DNA of 64,000 nucleotides from Berghia stephanieae (lineage: Eukaryota > Mollusca > Gastropoda > Nudibranchia > Aeolidiidae). The notes beneath the pieces were generated by a model that saw only the letters and a program-made list of their open reading frames with translations, was not told the DNA's origin and ran no database searches. The translations under genes were made by a program, and so were the position numbers. Location of the stretch: positions 101,588,838 through 101,652,837 of the forward strand of contig CM067444.1 of NCBI GenBank assembly GCA_034508935.3, in the 5' to 3' direction. This document shows positions 1 through 31,283 of this stretch, in pieces (the stretch's first letter is position 1; the number at the start of each line of letters is the position of its first letter).

Positions 1-1048
1 TATAGATTTTGACAAACAAAAGTAGCTTTGATGCAAGCCGACATCTTATTCAGATTGGATTCACTTTCACTCTTTTATTCACAACATTTATAGAGTCAAG
101 GAGATTAGCAGTGATGAGAAACAATAAGCTCTCACAAAACCCCTTGCTCATATTGCACAGTTTTCAATCCCAAAACAAAGGATATAGGTCAGTCTCGCTT
201 TACAACTGTCATTATCTACCAGTTATCAAGATTATACCCAGCCCCCTCGCCTCCTATTTAATAGTCACAGATGACATCACAAACCCATACTGCAAAGCCC
301 CGCCCTCTTTTGTCTCTAAAAGATTGGTGACACACTACAGTAGCATGTACTGGTATCAGTTTTGAGGAGCATCAATACACGATCTGATAACAGATAGTTT
401 AAAGACATTTTAAATGTTGCTGATCGCTAAGTCACTTTGCTGTCCAAACATTTTGCAAAATTGTCTTACATCACAAGTACAATATGAGCAAAAGACAGAA
501 TTACTCAATAACATAAATAAAGGTTAAAAATATGAAATTGTTTCTCACTGTCAATTCTCCCAGCAAATAGATTGCACGTGTTACATATATGTTAAAGCTG
601 CACTAATTTTTAGCTTTAGATTAATGTTTGTACCAATATGATAAGGCAAAAAAAAAGTAATACGATGCATGGAAAAACTGATATGTTCTAAGCGTATTAT
701 GTGGAGAGAAAAAAAAACAATGACTTCTGTCAAAATAAAGACAAACCGATCCTAAATTCAAGGTACATGTTGTGGTCTATCAAATCCTTATTGGTTATAA
801 TCATACCTTTCATTCCAAAAAGTAATGTTTATCTTTTTACTGAATGAATTACGAGGTGTTGCCTAACCAAAATTTGAACTGAATTAGAAATGACGACTGG
901 TCAGAAATATTTTCATATTTTACAACATTATAAATTTTGAGGTATTTGATTAATACTTGGGGAAATCAGATAATTTAAAAATTTAAAGGCAAACATATAA
1001 AGAAGACTAGACACCATCTGAAATACTAAATTGGATAGACAACTTGCT
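1..1048. other. 3' flank of ASL, no gene seen
   Basis: This AT-rich stretch follows the ASL stop codon on the minus strand and probably holds its 3' UTR. A TTTATT (minus-strand AATAAA) lies near position 75, too far away to assign with confidence. The open frame over roughly 9-365 (+) has no recognisable domain and no ATG at its start. I see nothing else supportable. Confidence 0.5.
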
Positions 1049-15786
<14,738 letters not shown>

Positions 15787-16024
15787 CTTGCTTTGTCTAT
15801 TTTCTTTATATCTAATTTAGACGACCTCTTTTCGTGTAAGGGAAACAGTCATCTGAATTTGAAAAATAGATAGTCCTTCACCAAAATTTAAAACAAAGTG
15901 GAAAAATGAGATCCCAAATACTATGGTCTTACTATTCCTTTAAATTATCATGTGTGTTGCCCATTTTATATATAGAAAAATGTACGGTAGAATGATGGGG
16001 GAAGAGATATGGAAGGGGGTGGAA

Positions 16025-16027
16025 GAG

Positions 16028-16110
<83 letters not shown>
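16025..16110. repeat. (GA)n microsatellite
   Basis: About 80 bp of GA dinucleotide upstream of ASL coding exon 1. Confidence 0.95.
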
Positions 16111-16114
<4 letters not shown>

Positions 16115-16636
16115 TGAGCTTTGTTTTGTGCATTGGAAATAATCGTATCATATTATAAAGGTTTATACATTGTGTTTTACTTTATTATAGTATATATATT
16201 TCGTTTATAAACTACATTATATCACACTACAGCCATAATATTTCAAAACCTGCAAAAATCCTACACCCAATAGATTCATGCTGCTTGTTTATAGTGATAA
16301 GAATGACTCGTTAACTGCTGAGACAAGTCAGTACTCTGGCTTTGTTTAGTTTATAATCAGAAAGTATTGGAAAATCAATACCCTCCCGTACAGCCCACCC
16401 AGCACTCATGACTTATGGGGTAAATAACCATCGTTGATATAGCTGAACGGCTAAATCTATCTTGGTACTAACATAGGTGGAGTTGATAACAGGGAGGGAA
16501 ATGATAGAGGGGGAAAGGGAGATGAAGAAAGGAGGAGAAAGAGGAAGAAGACGGTGATGGTAATTATACTCATTTTGGAAGTGGTGATAATGCATTTTAG
16601 AGAATAATGTTGCTGATAACCTGCTGTTAGTAATGA

Positions 16637-17055
<419 letters not shown>

Positions 17056-17582
17056 TTTAAATAGTAATGTAGCAGCAGCAGCTGTAGCGGCTGGGGGGGG
17101 GGGGGTGGAGGAAGGGGTGACTAACCAAATCTCGCAGCTCCCATCATCATCAAGGCCAAGGTTATTAAATTTCACTCAAAATTGAAGAAAAGTACGAGGT
17201 GAAATTGTCCTCCTGTGGAAAATTTATCTTGATTGGCGAGATTTTGCATCGACTTAACTCTCGCATGTTTCCACCGATCTAAATTTGATGTTCAATGACT
17301 TGACCTTGAACTTGATCCAATTCCCTGGCCAATTCTAGTGTTTAATTTGACATTGAATATAGAGCAGAGGCGGGCGCTGAAAGACAATACCCGGGTCAAG
17401 TCCATACAAAGTTTTAAAAAACGTTAATTAATTAAAATACAAATGATAAAACTTTACATTAATTTTCAAAATAGACACGAGTGGTCTGGCGAAACCTTTG
17501 GAGTTCCCAAGAAGTAAAAAGTGTGAAACATACATCGGTTTTAATATATCCATCCGAGCACACGGGAAAGTTTTCCACTTAC

Positions 17583-17760
17583 CTGCTGCTTCTCCTTATC
17601 TTGGTCTCAACACGAATCGGCTTGTAATTGTAGATAACTACCTAAGCCTAATGGTTTAATCGTCGTCGAGCCTCTCTTGACTCGTTTCTTCAGCAGCCAG
17701 CAGACAACAGACAAAATTTTAGTTATTCCCCTTTAAATAAGTATTCAGTAACATTCGATT
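17583..17760 (-). promoter_or_regulatory. candidate 5' UTR exon and promoter side of ASL
   Basis: A strong donor consensus GCAGCAG|GTAAGT lies at 17583/17582 on the minus strand. It could splice to an acceptor just upstream of the MAE exon (e.g. ..AAATTAG or ..AAATAG near 15793-15810). The upstream edge is not defined; no TATA box is convincing. Confidence 0.4.
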
Positions 17761-18171
17761 TATTTACAATTTAACTCAGTCATTGCAATCACCAAAATAA
17801 GAAATAAACAAAAAGTGAATGTAAATTGTAACGAAGATACAGAAGGGTCAACTGTCAATAGTCAAGTGTCAAAAGTCAACTGTAACTGTCAACATTGCAG
17901 GAATGGAGTCGACTGTAGAACCGTTTATTTTTGTCAATTTTTAACGGTGAGAGGAGAATTCAATTCTCAATATAGCCATGAAAGATTTTTTTTTAAATCA
18001 GGAAATAGTCCATACCAAATACCGTTTTGGCGAGACGAAAGAAGGCGATCTGAACCTTGTAAAGTCAAAGGACATCGCTTTCTTTCTCGATGTTCTAGAC
18101 GTCTAGGAGGCCTAGACTCTAGGTCTAACTTAGGTGGGGTTTTGGGGTGGGCTCAGTCACAAGTGTCGTGA

Positions 18172-18195
18172 TGGGGGGGGGGGGGGGGGGGGGGG
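18172..18195. repeat. poly-G run
   Basis: More than 20 consecutive G. Long G runs recur in this window (32742, 33031, 34014, 50002). Confidence 0.95.
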
Positions 18196-18712
18196 CTAGG
18201 AATAATCTGTCAAATGGAATTCCCCTTAGTTTAGGCTGAGGGATAGAAATACTGACCCTTCACCCCGGCCGATGGAGGCTTCATATTCATAGCTTTACTT
18301 TCTCCTGTTTGTTTTTCTCTTTCTTTTAAAAATCATTTGTCATTCCACTTCCAAAGTGTGTGGCCTTGTCCTTATCTTGTTCTGAATATTTCTGAAATTG
18401 GAACTTTTGGTTTTCATCCCAGGCCCTCCCTGGAATCTTTTCCTGAGGGGTTAACAATCAGATGAATTTGATATCGTTTTTAAGACATTTTTTTTTCCTT
18501 GCAAATAATCCTACTCTAGAGTCTAGATAATTTTATAGGTAATAATAATGATTTTATAATAATTTTTAAATGTTATAATGCACTGCATCGGAACAGCGCC
18601 ATCATGCAGAAATTGTTCCAATAGACATCTTTTCGATACGGGGAACACGAAAATATGGTTCAGCAATTCGTCTCCTCTGACCTTCCAATCTACCTGGTCA
18701 AAGTTACAAATA

Positions 18713-18790
18713 CAGTCAAACATGTATATAACGACCACCCAAGATCAACGGCCAAAGTGGCCGTTATAGATAGGTGGTCGGTATATACAG
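18713..18790. mobile_element. Tigger-like DNA transposon end
   Basis: 'cagtcaaacatgtatataac' followed by 'gaccaccc' and an internal palindrome cggccaaagtggccg. CAGT termini with this layout are typical of pogo/Tigger ends. No second end was found, so it is a fragment. Confidence 0.5.
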
Positions 18791-18838
18791 GATTAATGAC
18801 GGGAGGGGGGAGGGTGGCATATATACACTATCTTACCC

Positions 18839-18949
<111 letters not shown>

Positions 18950-19540
18950 ACTGCCTCCCTCTGTCATTATTGATTTTACTTTTTTCTGTTTATTATATTG
19001 GAGACTGAGTATGTATCAATTCAAATTAATGGTAAAGAGGATCAAATTGCATACTTGTGCATCTTATATAGAAAATGTGTCTCATATGGCCTGCAGGAAG
19101 TCCTTTGTGTGTCTATAACATTGTGAAATTGTGACACTTTACCTCAAAATGGTATTATTACTCTGAAGGGTAAGATTTATCAAAGGAAGAGAAACAAAAA
19201 AGAAAATTGTTTAAAATTATTTTATTAGATTTATTTTTCATGTTTCAACCTAAGATAATACCCATTTTAGACAATGGGTCACAACTATGAAACATGAAAT
19301 AAGTTATAATATGCTCATCAAAGAGCATTTTGAATTTTGAAAGTAATGCATTTTTTATTTGTGTTATGTGACTTATTTTACAGCCGCATCACTACTTAAA
19401 TTTTGATGTTTTAAAATCTCACCCTCTCTCACACAGGAATATTTCCGCCCACCACCATCATCCCATGATAAAAACCAGAAGAGCCTTATTCTTTCTAAGC
19501 AGAGAGTCTTTCTAAGCAGAGATTTCACAGAAGAACCATA

Positions 19541-19768
19541 ATGGGAAAGTTGTTTTTCTTCTCATTAGGAGTTTACTCTGGTATTATTCTTAAGCAAGGG
19601 TACAAAATACCACGGTTACCTTCACCCTTGGAACTCTGGAGTAGAGCAACAGCTTTTGTGAATGAGGCGAAAAATGGATTGACACCTGAGGATACGAAGA
19701 AAGTGAATGAGTTTGTTGAGACCCTAAAAAAAACAGAGAAGAAATATAGGAAGAAGAGCGAAGACTGA
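19541..19768 (+). CDS. short mitochondrial membrane protein, STMP1-like
   Basis: A 75-aa ORF with ATG after an A-rich leader. Residues 3-15 form a hydrophobic segment (KLFFFSLGVYSGI). The stretch FSLGVYSGIILKQGYKIPRL has the same spacing as human STMP1 [20 protein letters not shown], with shared LG, G, L, Q, Y and IP. STMP1 is a 47-aa inner-membrane mitochondrial microprotein. This protein is longer because of a charged, Lys/Glu-rich C-terminal helix (residues 40-75). It is single-exon here and divergent from ASL. AATAAA at 20412 could be its poly(A) signal. It could also be another small mitochondrial protein with the same N-terminal layout. Confidence 0.65.
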   Translation: MGKLFFFSLGVYSGIILKQGYKIPRLPSPLELWSRATAFVNEAKNGLTPEDTKKVNEFVETLKKTEKKYRKKSED

Positions 19769-20807
19769 GCGATGATTTGGTTCTTGTGTTGGGTGAACAT
19801 CAGATCTCAAAGAGACTTCTTCATGGGAATAGTCCTGGGTATGTTTGTTTGTTTTTTTTAAGAGTGTTACCAAGATTAGACATTATCTTGAAACTTATTT
19901 AGAGATATCTGTGAATTTGATGTTTCTTCAAATAGGCAAAGACAGCATTAGGAAATGGGGAATTATGTATTAGATTGGTCCATGATGGCATTAAATAATT
20001 GCACACCTGTGGATATTTCATGTGCAAGGTAATTGATGGTTCGCCCATTACTAAGCATTAACCAATCAGAATATGTCCTGCCATTTACCCCGTTTTGTCC
20101 CCTTGACTATTTATTTCCTGTATGAAAAGGCCTGAGATACCCTTAGTACATTTCAAACACACAAATAGGTCAGGCCCAATTAGTGAGAGTATTTCTCACA
20201 TATTTTGATAAAGGAATTGCATCGCAAAAACCTGACGACATGATGCATTTTTTTCAATCATCTGAGTTAAAATTGTGAGTGATGCCCAGGATCTGTGGGC
20301 TGTTTATTCTGGATGATAGGCAAGCACTTAAGGTGGCTATGGGTCTTTGGTTCACGGTGAGTAGTTGAATCCATGGTCAAAATATACTTTATTTTAAATT
20401 TCCGTGTCAGAAATAAAACAACTTAAATGTTTGATTAGTTTTTATAAATTATACGATAGCTGACGTAATTTTCAAAAGTGTATGCAATGTATGTTGATTG
20501 AAGAACTGAAGGCTTATATTATATTATAAGATAATAATTAAAAAGGCATCCATGTCAATAGTTTGACAGGCATAGCAACAAGAGGTCACAGAGGAACCGT
20601 CAATTGGATTCTGTCAGAAATAGCATCATGGGTTTGAGATTTTCATGTTTACCTCTTAAACCTTGAAACTTTCACTAAATACTAAATGTGTGAGTGTGAG
20701 TACCAACAAAAATAATGGTATTTGCTTTTATTGACGCTATGAATCCTTGATTTGGCTATGAATTCATTGCATTGCAGTTTTTTGGGGGTTTTTTGCACTC
20801 AAATTGA

Positions 20808-20884
20808 TAATTTATATTGTAAAGTGCCCAGAGCTTGTGTTTTACACGAGAATGAGCGCTGTATAAATGTGTATTATTATTATA
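20808..20884 (+). mobile_element. LINE/SINE 3' tail fragment
   Basis: 'attgtaaagtgcccagagct' ... 'gagcgctgtataaatgtgtattattatt' is the hairpin-plus-ATT tail shared with the LINE end at 31800-31870. Confidence 0.6.
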
Positions 20885-21699
20885 AGCATTCACAATATGC
20901 GATTCATGAGATATCAGAGGCATCTAAAAAAGCAACCAATGGGGAATTTTTACTTAATGGTCTACTTGCAGGTTAGGCATGAAAAATCCTGGTATCGCCT
21001 GCAATGCAGCGCAATGAAGTTAGCAATTGGGTGTTTGTTGTTTTTTGGAGGGGGGTTTTGCTCAAGGTAAAAACAAAAAAAGAAATATTGAAAGCAGGGC
21101 TTCAGTCTGGGTCCTCTGCATTATAGTGCAATGCTGTATCCATCCGACTTAGAAATCTGGTTTGGGATTTTATGAGATGATATGTCAGGACTAGAGTGTG
21201 CTCATTAGTAACTGAGCAATGAGTACCTGTATATTGGCAGCAGCAGATGTTGTAATGCAAACAAACAAACAAAATGCCTAACAGATGTAATACTGGAATC
21301 TGGTAGCTTGGAAAGTAAGTGCAGCTCATTGGTTATGGTGAAATGATGAAAAAGGACTATTTACATAAGTGACCATATTTATAGTTGTAAATTATCACAT
21401 TTTAACTGTTCACCTGCAAGTTTCAGTTTTATTCTAACCAGTACAGGTAATTCCTTATATTACTTGACTTTCAACAAGTAGGTTAATGGGGAATGATCCC
21501 CAAAATCGCCCAATAAAAAGCAAGACTTGTCTACATGAATTCACAAGCTGCCTTGCCAATCCCATGGTCACTGTCTAGAACCGCTACTTCATGTCGGTAA
21601 ATAGGACTGAGACTTCTTATCCCCCTCTTTCTCTATTTCTCTTATAGTTATAGATGCTCAGCTTCTCCAGTCATGTGTTAAGTCTCAATAGAATGCCCG

Positions 21700-21897
21700 A
21701 TGGAGAGTCAGGTGAGGACGAACCCGCACTATTTCTATGCAGGTATAGCATCTATCAAGGCCCTCCGCTGCTTTGCCCAACAACATCCTGAGGGCACGTC
21801 CATATTTGATGTCATTGCCAGTGCTGAAAACAGGGTCTATTTAATGATTCCTGGTCTTCAGAAACAGACCTCAATAACTGATTTCTTAAGAGTATAA
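21700..21897 (+). pseudogene. Tigger/pogo-like transposase C-terminal fragment
   Basis: An open frame of 65 residues containing ALRCFAQQHPEGTSIFDVIA and ending QKQTSITDFLRV. The K-Q-T-x-I-x-D-F-F/L ending after a short helix is common at the C-terminus of pogo/Tigger/CENP-B-type transposases. No catalytic DDE region is present upstream. Recognition is from motif only. Confidence 0.45.
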
Positions 21898-22412
21898 TTC
21901 AGTGAAATATCATAAATTCAAAAATCAGCTCTTTTAACGGCAACCAAATCATCCAGATTAACTTTTCTTGTAGTTATCATGTATTTTTCATTTGTTTCTC
22001 TTTCACTTTCATTTTTAAGAAGGAACGCTTATATTTTAACATTTAACAGCAGTCCTGAAGAGGTTGATTTATCCCTCCTCAACTGTAGTATGAAGAGAAA
22101 TTGATCTGCATTGGGGCTTTTAAAGAACTCCATTAGCTACCTATTGATGGACGTATGAAATACAAGATCTATACCATTGTTTTAAATCACTGTACTCTGA
22201 CAGTCCTTGACACATTAATGTAATATAATGCTTAGTTGCTACATCCCAGCCAGAAACTTAAGACTACAGATCAACGTCTGATAATCACATTCTCATGAAT
22301 CCAAACTTGGCAAGCGGCACTGACAATGCAGAATTCTTCAAAGAGACCTTGACTTAAAATATTTATTTTTAATGTGTGATATAATTTGAAGTCTTATATA
22401 CTGTTATGTTGT

Positions 22413-22967
22413 CTGTTTGAGTGATGTTTTTTGTTTTGTTTTTAAGGGTTTTACGGCGCTTGCAACACATTAAGGTTATATCAGTGCCAGTAAAAAGAAA
22501 GAAAATGGGATAGTAAAAAGTTATAGAATTACAATAAAGCATCCGAGAAAAAGGGAATTGGTTCAAAAAAGAAACAGGTGTAGATTCCAAAAGCACACTA
22601 TCAAAGTACTAAGTTTGAGATCACTAAAAGTCTCATCCAGACACAAGCACAGGTCCCAACTAAGAGGAATACACTCAAATGTTTACCAATCATATAATAT
22701 AATGTGTAAGCTAAACATAATACAATGCATAACAACAGAGAGATGATTTACAAGGAAAAAAATATCATCTCCCAAAACTATAACTATACATTCGACTGTT
22801 TCCCTCTCAGCCAAGGACTCCGACCAAGGTCAGGACAAAACCAAGCAATCTCATTCCAAGACAAAGACAGAAAGCAATTGGAAAACAGATAACAGGGGAT
22901 AAAAGACACAGCAAGTACCTCCCTGCCCGCTATGGGAGGTAGGAACCCCACCCAGCTGTTTGAGTGA
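22413..22967 (-). mobile_element. family-A retroposon copy A2 with 12-bp TSD
   Basis: Body 22425-22955 (531 bp), flanked by the perfect repeat CTGTTTGAGTGA (22413-22424, 22956-22967). It has the complete head (ccccaccca) and the T-rich end tgttttttgttttgttttta, i.e. an A-rich tail on the minus strand. Confidence 0.92.
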
Positions 22968-24251
22968 CTGATGCTATGTAATTGTTAAGCATTTGACATA
23001 TAGGGTAAGGGATCGTAGAAAAACTATGTATTATTATTGTTACTTTTATTTATTTATTAATTTTTTTTTTTTATTATTATTTTTATTATGTGAAATAAAA
23101 TTTTTGGACGAGTTTTATGTGTGTGAATACTGCATAATCCAACAATTTGTCTGTCTTTTTTTTCCCTAGATGAAGACACGGATTCCAAATGCCAAGCCAT
23201 TTTTTAAAAAACAATTCAATTTAATATTAAAACTGTGCAATGCTCAGTTTGAACTTTAAGACATTTATCTCTGAACTAATTTTGATGCCAGTTCTTGCTG
23301 CACATTTTAGTAAGCCTTTGATTCAAACTTCAGTCTAGATATAATACTAACACCATTCTGACCACATGATTTAATTTTTCAATAAAACTGTAACGAATAT
23401 TCGATAAATTGAAAATCTGTTGAAATCGAAAGAATGTGTTCAAAAAATTTAAAAGAATGTGTAATCTATTTTGGTTCAGGTCTATTTCGATTTATACATA
23501 GTAGTAGTAGTGATCCAAAATTGAAAAATAATCAAGCCAATGAATCCCAGTCATTAATTTAATACTCCATTAGTTTATTACTGAGTTCTTGATTTTATAC
23601 ACTCTGCTTAGTCTGAATTCTTTCTGAATTTTACAACGCATTCATTATTGTGCGTCAATGTTAGTTCCAATGTAAAAAGTAATCTTTCACTTAATGAGAT
23701 AGAAGAAGGAATATCGTATTGGTACTACAGTATTCATGAGTAGTAATATCGTTATCATTATTATCACCATTGTCATCATCATCATTATTATCATCATAAC
23801 TATTATTGTGAACCTGTGGATATATGTTCTTTATAAATGTTTTAATTTATTCTATTTATTATGTACTTTATTATTTTTATCACTGCCATCATCATTCGAA
23901 TTTTTGAGCATTCATTAAACCTGATTAAGTTGCGTTGAACTACTATCTTATTTAGGGAACAACATCAGGGATAAAAACATAATAAGAATAAAATATGAAG
24001 AAGCACCGTGGGCAACTTTCTATTCATATTTGCAGTTCATTTTGTATTCTCTATGCGTTTTACCAATAATAAAGTATGTATCCATCTTTTTTTAAGAAAT
24101 AAATCAACAGTGGCACATTTTGTAAAGAACAAATTTTTGTCTGGTTTTATTTTACCAACTTAAAAAAGACAGCCTTATTATAACTCTTCAATTAATTCTG
24201 CTCTATCCGTTTAATTGCATTTCACAATAATAAAAGCCGTGTTATACCACA

Positions 24252-24702
24252 ATATATACTTTATAATGTGGAATATTGAATCTTTTAATCAAAGCTAGTC
24301 ATCATTATATTGGTGATAACTGCGGCTATGTGGTCTAGTGTATGACACTCACTTTCGGATCGGAAGGTCCTGGGTTCGAGCCTCACTCAGTGCATAGTTG
24401 AGTCCTTGGAAAAGACTCTTTACTCACATTCTCTCACCGTACTCAGGTGTAAAATGAGTACCTGGCCGTTTACAGCGTTGCCTCTGTCCAAAAAAAAATT
24501 GTAACATCGCCTAACAGGCGTCATGTACCGACCGTCCTACACGTTAAATGTTGCTGTTGGCCAGGAACCACTTGTAAAGCACTTTGAGTATGTTTAGTGG
24601 ATATTGCGCTATATAAAAGCTCAATTAATTTATTATATATACTTTATAATGTGGAATATTGAATCTTTTAATCAAAGCTATTCATCATTATATTGGTGAT
24701 AA
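24252..24702 (+). mobile_element. tRNA-derived SINE S2 with 68-bp flanking duplication
   Basis: Body about 24320-24634, head 'tgcggctatgtggtctagtg', B box 'gggttcgagcctc', tail 'gcgctatataaaagctcaat'. Both sides carry the same 68-bp sequence (24252-24319 and 24635-24702) with one mismatch (g/t). Confidence 0.92.
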
Positions 24703-24855
24703 GCGAGTTTGGTGGTATAACAAACGTGAGGAACTTTGGTTAAATTGTTCACAGGTTTTGTGAGAATACTTGTCTCATGTGCAGTTGAGATTGTTAAAAA
24801 AAACTACAGTGCTAAAAATAATTTCCTGGGACAAGAAAAAAACGTTATTTTATCC

Positions 24856-25510
24856 ATTTTCTTCTTCTTCATCTTCATCTTCTTCTTCTTCTTCAAGCTG
24901 AAACTTCCTCGTGGAAGACTCATCAGCTAAGCATTCACCACAGTTGTTCTACTGGAAGCTATCCAAGTTGTTCCTCAGTCTTATAGTTGAAGGTAGAAAC
25001 ATACATTTGCCAAGTTTCCACTTGTTTGGTTGGAGGCCCTGTAGTGGCAATCTGACCTGGTTTTTCTGGCCTTTGTAAAATACATTTAGTTTATTCTTCT
25101 CTCTCCTTTCCTTCATTAGTTCCAAATGGGGTGTAATATATGACTTTGATTTGTTTCTAGGATTTTGTTGAACGAATTTTATAGTTCTTCTATGTTGGAT
25201 GGTTTCTATTTCCTTAATTTCAGAGGAATGATAAGGATCCCATACTGTACTGCTATACTCGAGTGTTGGTCTAACATAAGCTTTATAGCTTCTCAATAAT
25301 CCCAGGGTGGAGATTGCCTTTCTGACTACGTATGTCTGCAGTGTGGTCTTTCCAGGTCAGGTGATTATTTATCATTACTCCCGAGATATTTTGCTTTGGT
25401 GACTTCTAGTGTGAAGTTGTGTATCGTAGATTTCGATGGTATTATCTTCCTTTTGTTGATAATTTTCAGGACTTGGCATTTTTGTGGCAGAAATTGTCAT
25501 TTTCCCATAA
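24856..25510 (-). mobile_element. 5'-truncated LINE, RT C-terminal part and 3' UTR
   Basis: The minus strand encodes KIINKRKIIPSKSTIHNFTL, then AYVRPTLEYSSTVWDPYHSS, then typical tail motifs (FLPSTIRLRNNL). This matches the thumb/C-terminal part of CR1/jockey-type reverse transcriptases. One frame change lies near 25385. The 3' UTR ends in a (GAA)n tail, seen as (CTT)n at about 24860-24897. Confidence 0.88.
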
Positions 25511-25532
25511 CTGTAGGTTATCAAAAAGTGAG

Positions 25533-25912
25533 GCAAAGGGAAAATGGTTCAAATAGGGAACAACTGTAGGTTCCAAGAGCATACCATCAATGTACTTTGA
25601 GAGCGCCTAAAAGTCTCACCAGCACAGGATCCCACTAAGAGGAATATACTCAAATGTTTACAAGATATGTTCAAAACAAAATATATAATTATCATTACTT
25701 GAGAGAGAAAGATTTACAAGGAAAGAAAATATCTCCCAAAACTAACATCGTACATTTGACTGTTTTCCTCTCAGTGAAAGACTGCAACAAGGGCCAGAAC
25801 AAAACCAAGTAATCCTATTCCAAGACAAAGACAAATTAACTCAGAAAAGAGATATAGGGAGATAGAAATCGAGGACATAGCCAGTCACCTGCCAACAATG
25901 GAGGGTGTCCAG
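25533..25912 (-). mobile_element. family-A retroposon, truncated copy A3
   Basis: Begins inside the family at 'caaagggaaaatggttcaaa' and runs to the degraded head 'cctgccaacaatggagggt'. It lacks the tail third and abuts the LINE fragment. Confidence 0.8.
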
Positions 25913-26077
25913 TTTCTTGCTTATGCTAGATCTGAAGATGTCCTATAAAGGCAAACTGAATACGGAATAATCAATGTCATTCACATAAGAGTAAACATTG
26001 AATGTATGAGACAATAAATTATATTTTATTCATAGAAATAAAAAATATTACATCAGATTTGCTACATTTCAATTTCT

Positions 26078-26310
26078 TTAACTCACTCAATCTACTTTTC
26101 AAAATTGAAAAAAAAAGGTATTAAAATGAGCATGTACATAGATAGTTCATAGATAGTTTTATTCAACTACCAGTAACAGGCAAAAACTAAAAACATAAAC
26201 TTTGATACTATGCCTGTAATTTGTCTCAGAAAAATGTAATAAATAGGCATGGGGTAAAAGTAACCAGGGTACACTACGGATATAGTCGGTGTTAGGGTTG
26301 AGTGAGTTAA
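26078..26310. mobile_element. family-E MITE copy E2
   Basis: 233 bp between TTAACTCACTCAA and TTGAGTGAGTTAA. Its interior is the reverse complement of E1/E3, so it inserted in the opposite orientation. Confidence 0.88.
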
Positions 26311-26322
26311 AGGATCTACATC

Positions 26323-26328
26323 TTTATT
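26323..26328 (-). terminator. candidate poly(A) signal of the CENPV-like gene
   Basis: AATAAA on the minus strand, 116 nt beyond the stop codon. Confidence 0.5.
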
Positions 26329-26443
26329 CAACTGAATTTGGCACCTTTAATCCTTGGTCATGGTGGGATAATGAAGTTATAATGATGGATCAATAATCAA
26401 TATTGTCACTCATAAATAATACATTAGCTGTACCAACTAGTAA

Positions 26444-30501
<4,058 letters not shown>

Positions 30502-30566
30502 TTATTGTTCAATTCAATGTAATGAGATAAAATCAATGCTGGTTATATTGATGAAGATATTAAGCC

Positions 30567-30803
30567 TTAACTCACTCAACCCTAACACCGGCTATATCCG
30601 TAGTTTACCTGGGTTACTTTTACCCCATGTCTATTGATTACATTCTTACAAGACAAATTATACGCGTAGTATCAAAGCAAATGTTTTATAGTTTTTGTAT
30701 GTTAATGATAGTTGAATAAAACTATCTATGTACATGCTCATTTTCAATACATTTGTTTCCAATTTTGAAAACTAGCAAACATATCTAGGATTGAGTGAGT
30801 TAA
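30567..30803. mobile_element. family-E MITE copy E3
   Basis: 237 bp between TTAACTCACTCAACCC and TTGAGTGAGTTAA, same orientation as E1. Confidence 0.88.
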
Positions 30804-31283
30804 CTATGTTAGGGTTCCTTTTTAGTTCAACCTGTCAACAAGTTTTTACAATTTCCACCATGAGATCAGTCACAACAATGCGAATTGGACAATCAGGCTT
30901 GTACTTATAATTATACCTTGATGAATAAAGGGAGAAATAAAGATTTTAACAAATCCAGCCACTCTATTTCATGGATATATATTAAGGGAAAGAGAAGATA
31001 CTTGTGAGAATATAATAATATGTTCACCATAGTCATGATTATGTTAATGGCAAACATAAATAGTCCTTTATCCTACAGACCCAAAAGACAAATAGATTGA
31101 GAATAACTGTGACTGTTGCCTTTTTTTATCACAGTAATTATTGTCAGTGCCAGATTCATCTTATTCATCTATGTTATCGATTTAATCAGAATGTATCCTA
31201 TTTTTGTAGATTTATAATACGTAATGTAACTCAACATTCAGAAAGATCTATAACTCAATTGTAATTTTGATGTCTTCCTTTTT

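Noticed and set aside
9-365. 118-codon frame at the window start
   Set aside because: It starts at a non-ATG codon, has no domain, no splice context and low-complexity neighbours.
17815-18171. 118-codon frame with Cys-rich N-terminus (NCNCQHCRNGVDC)
   Set aside because: It does not begin with ATG in good context, lies in the divergent promoter spacer, and the Cys pattern matches no finger I know.
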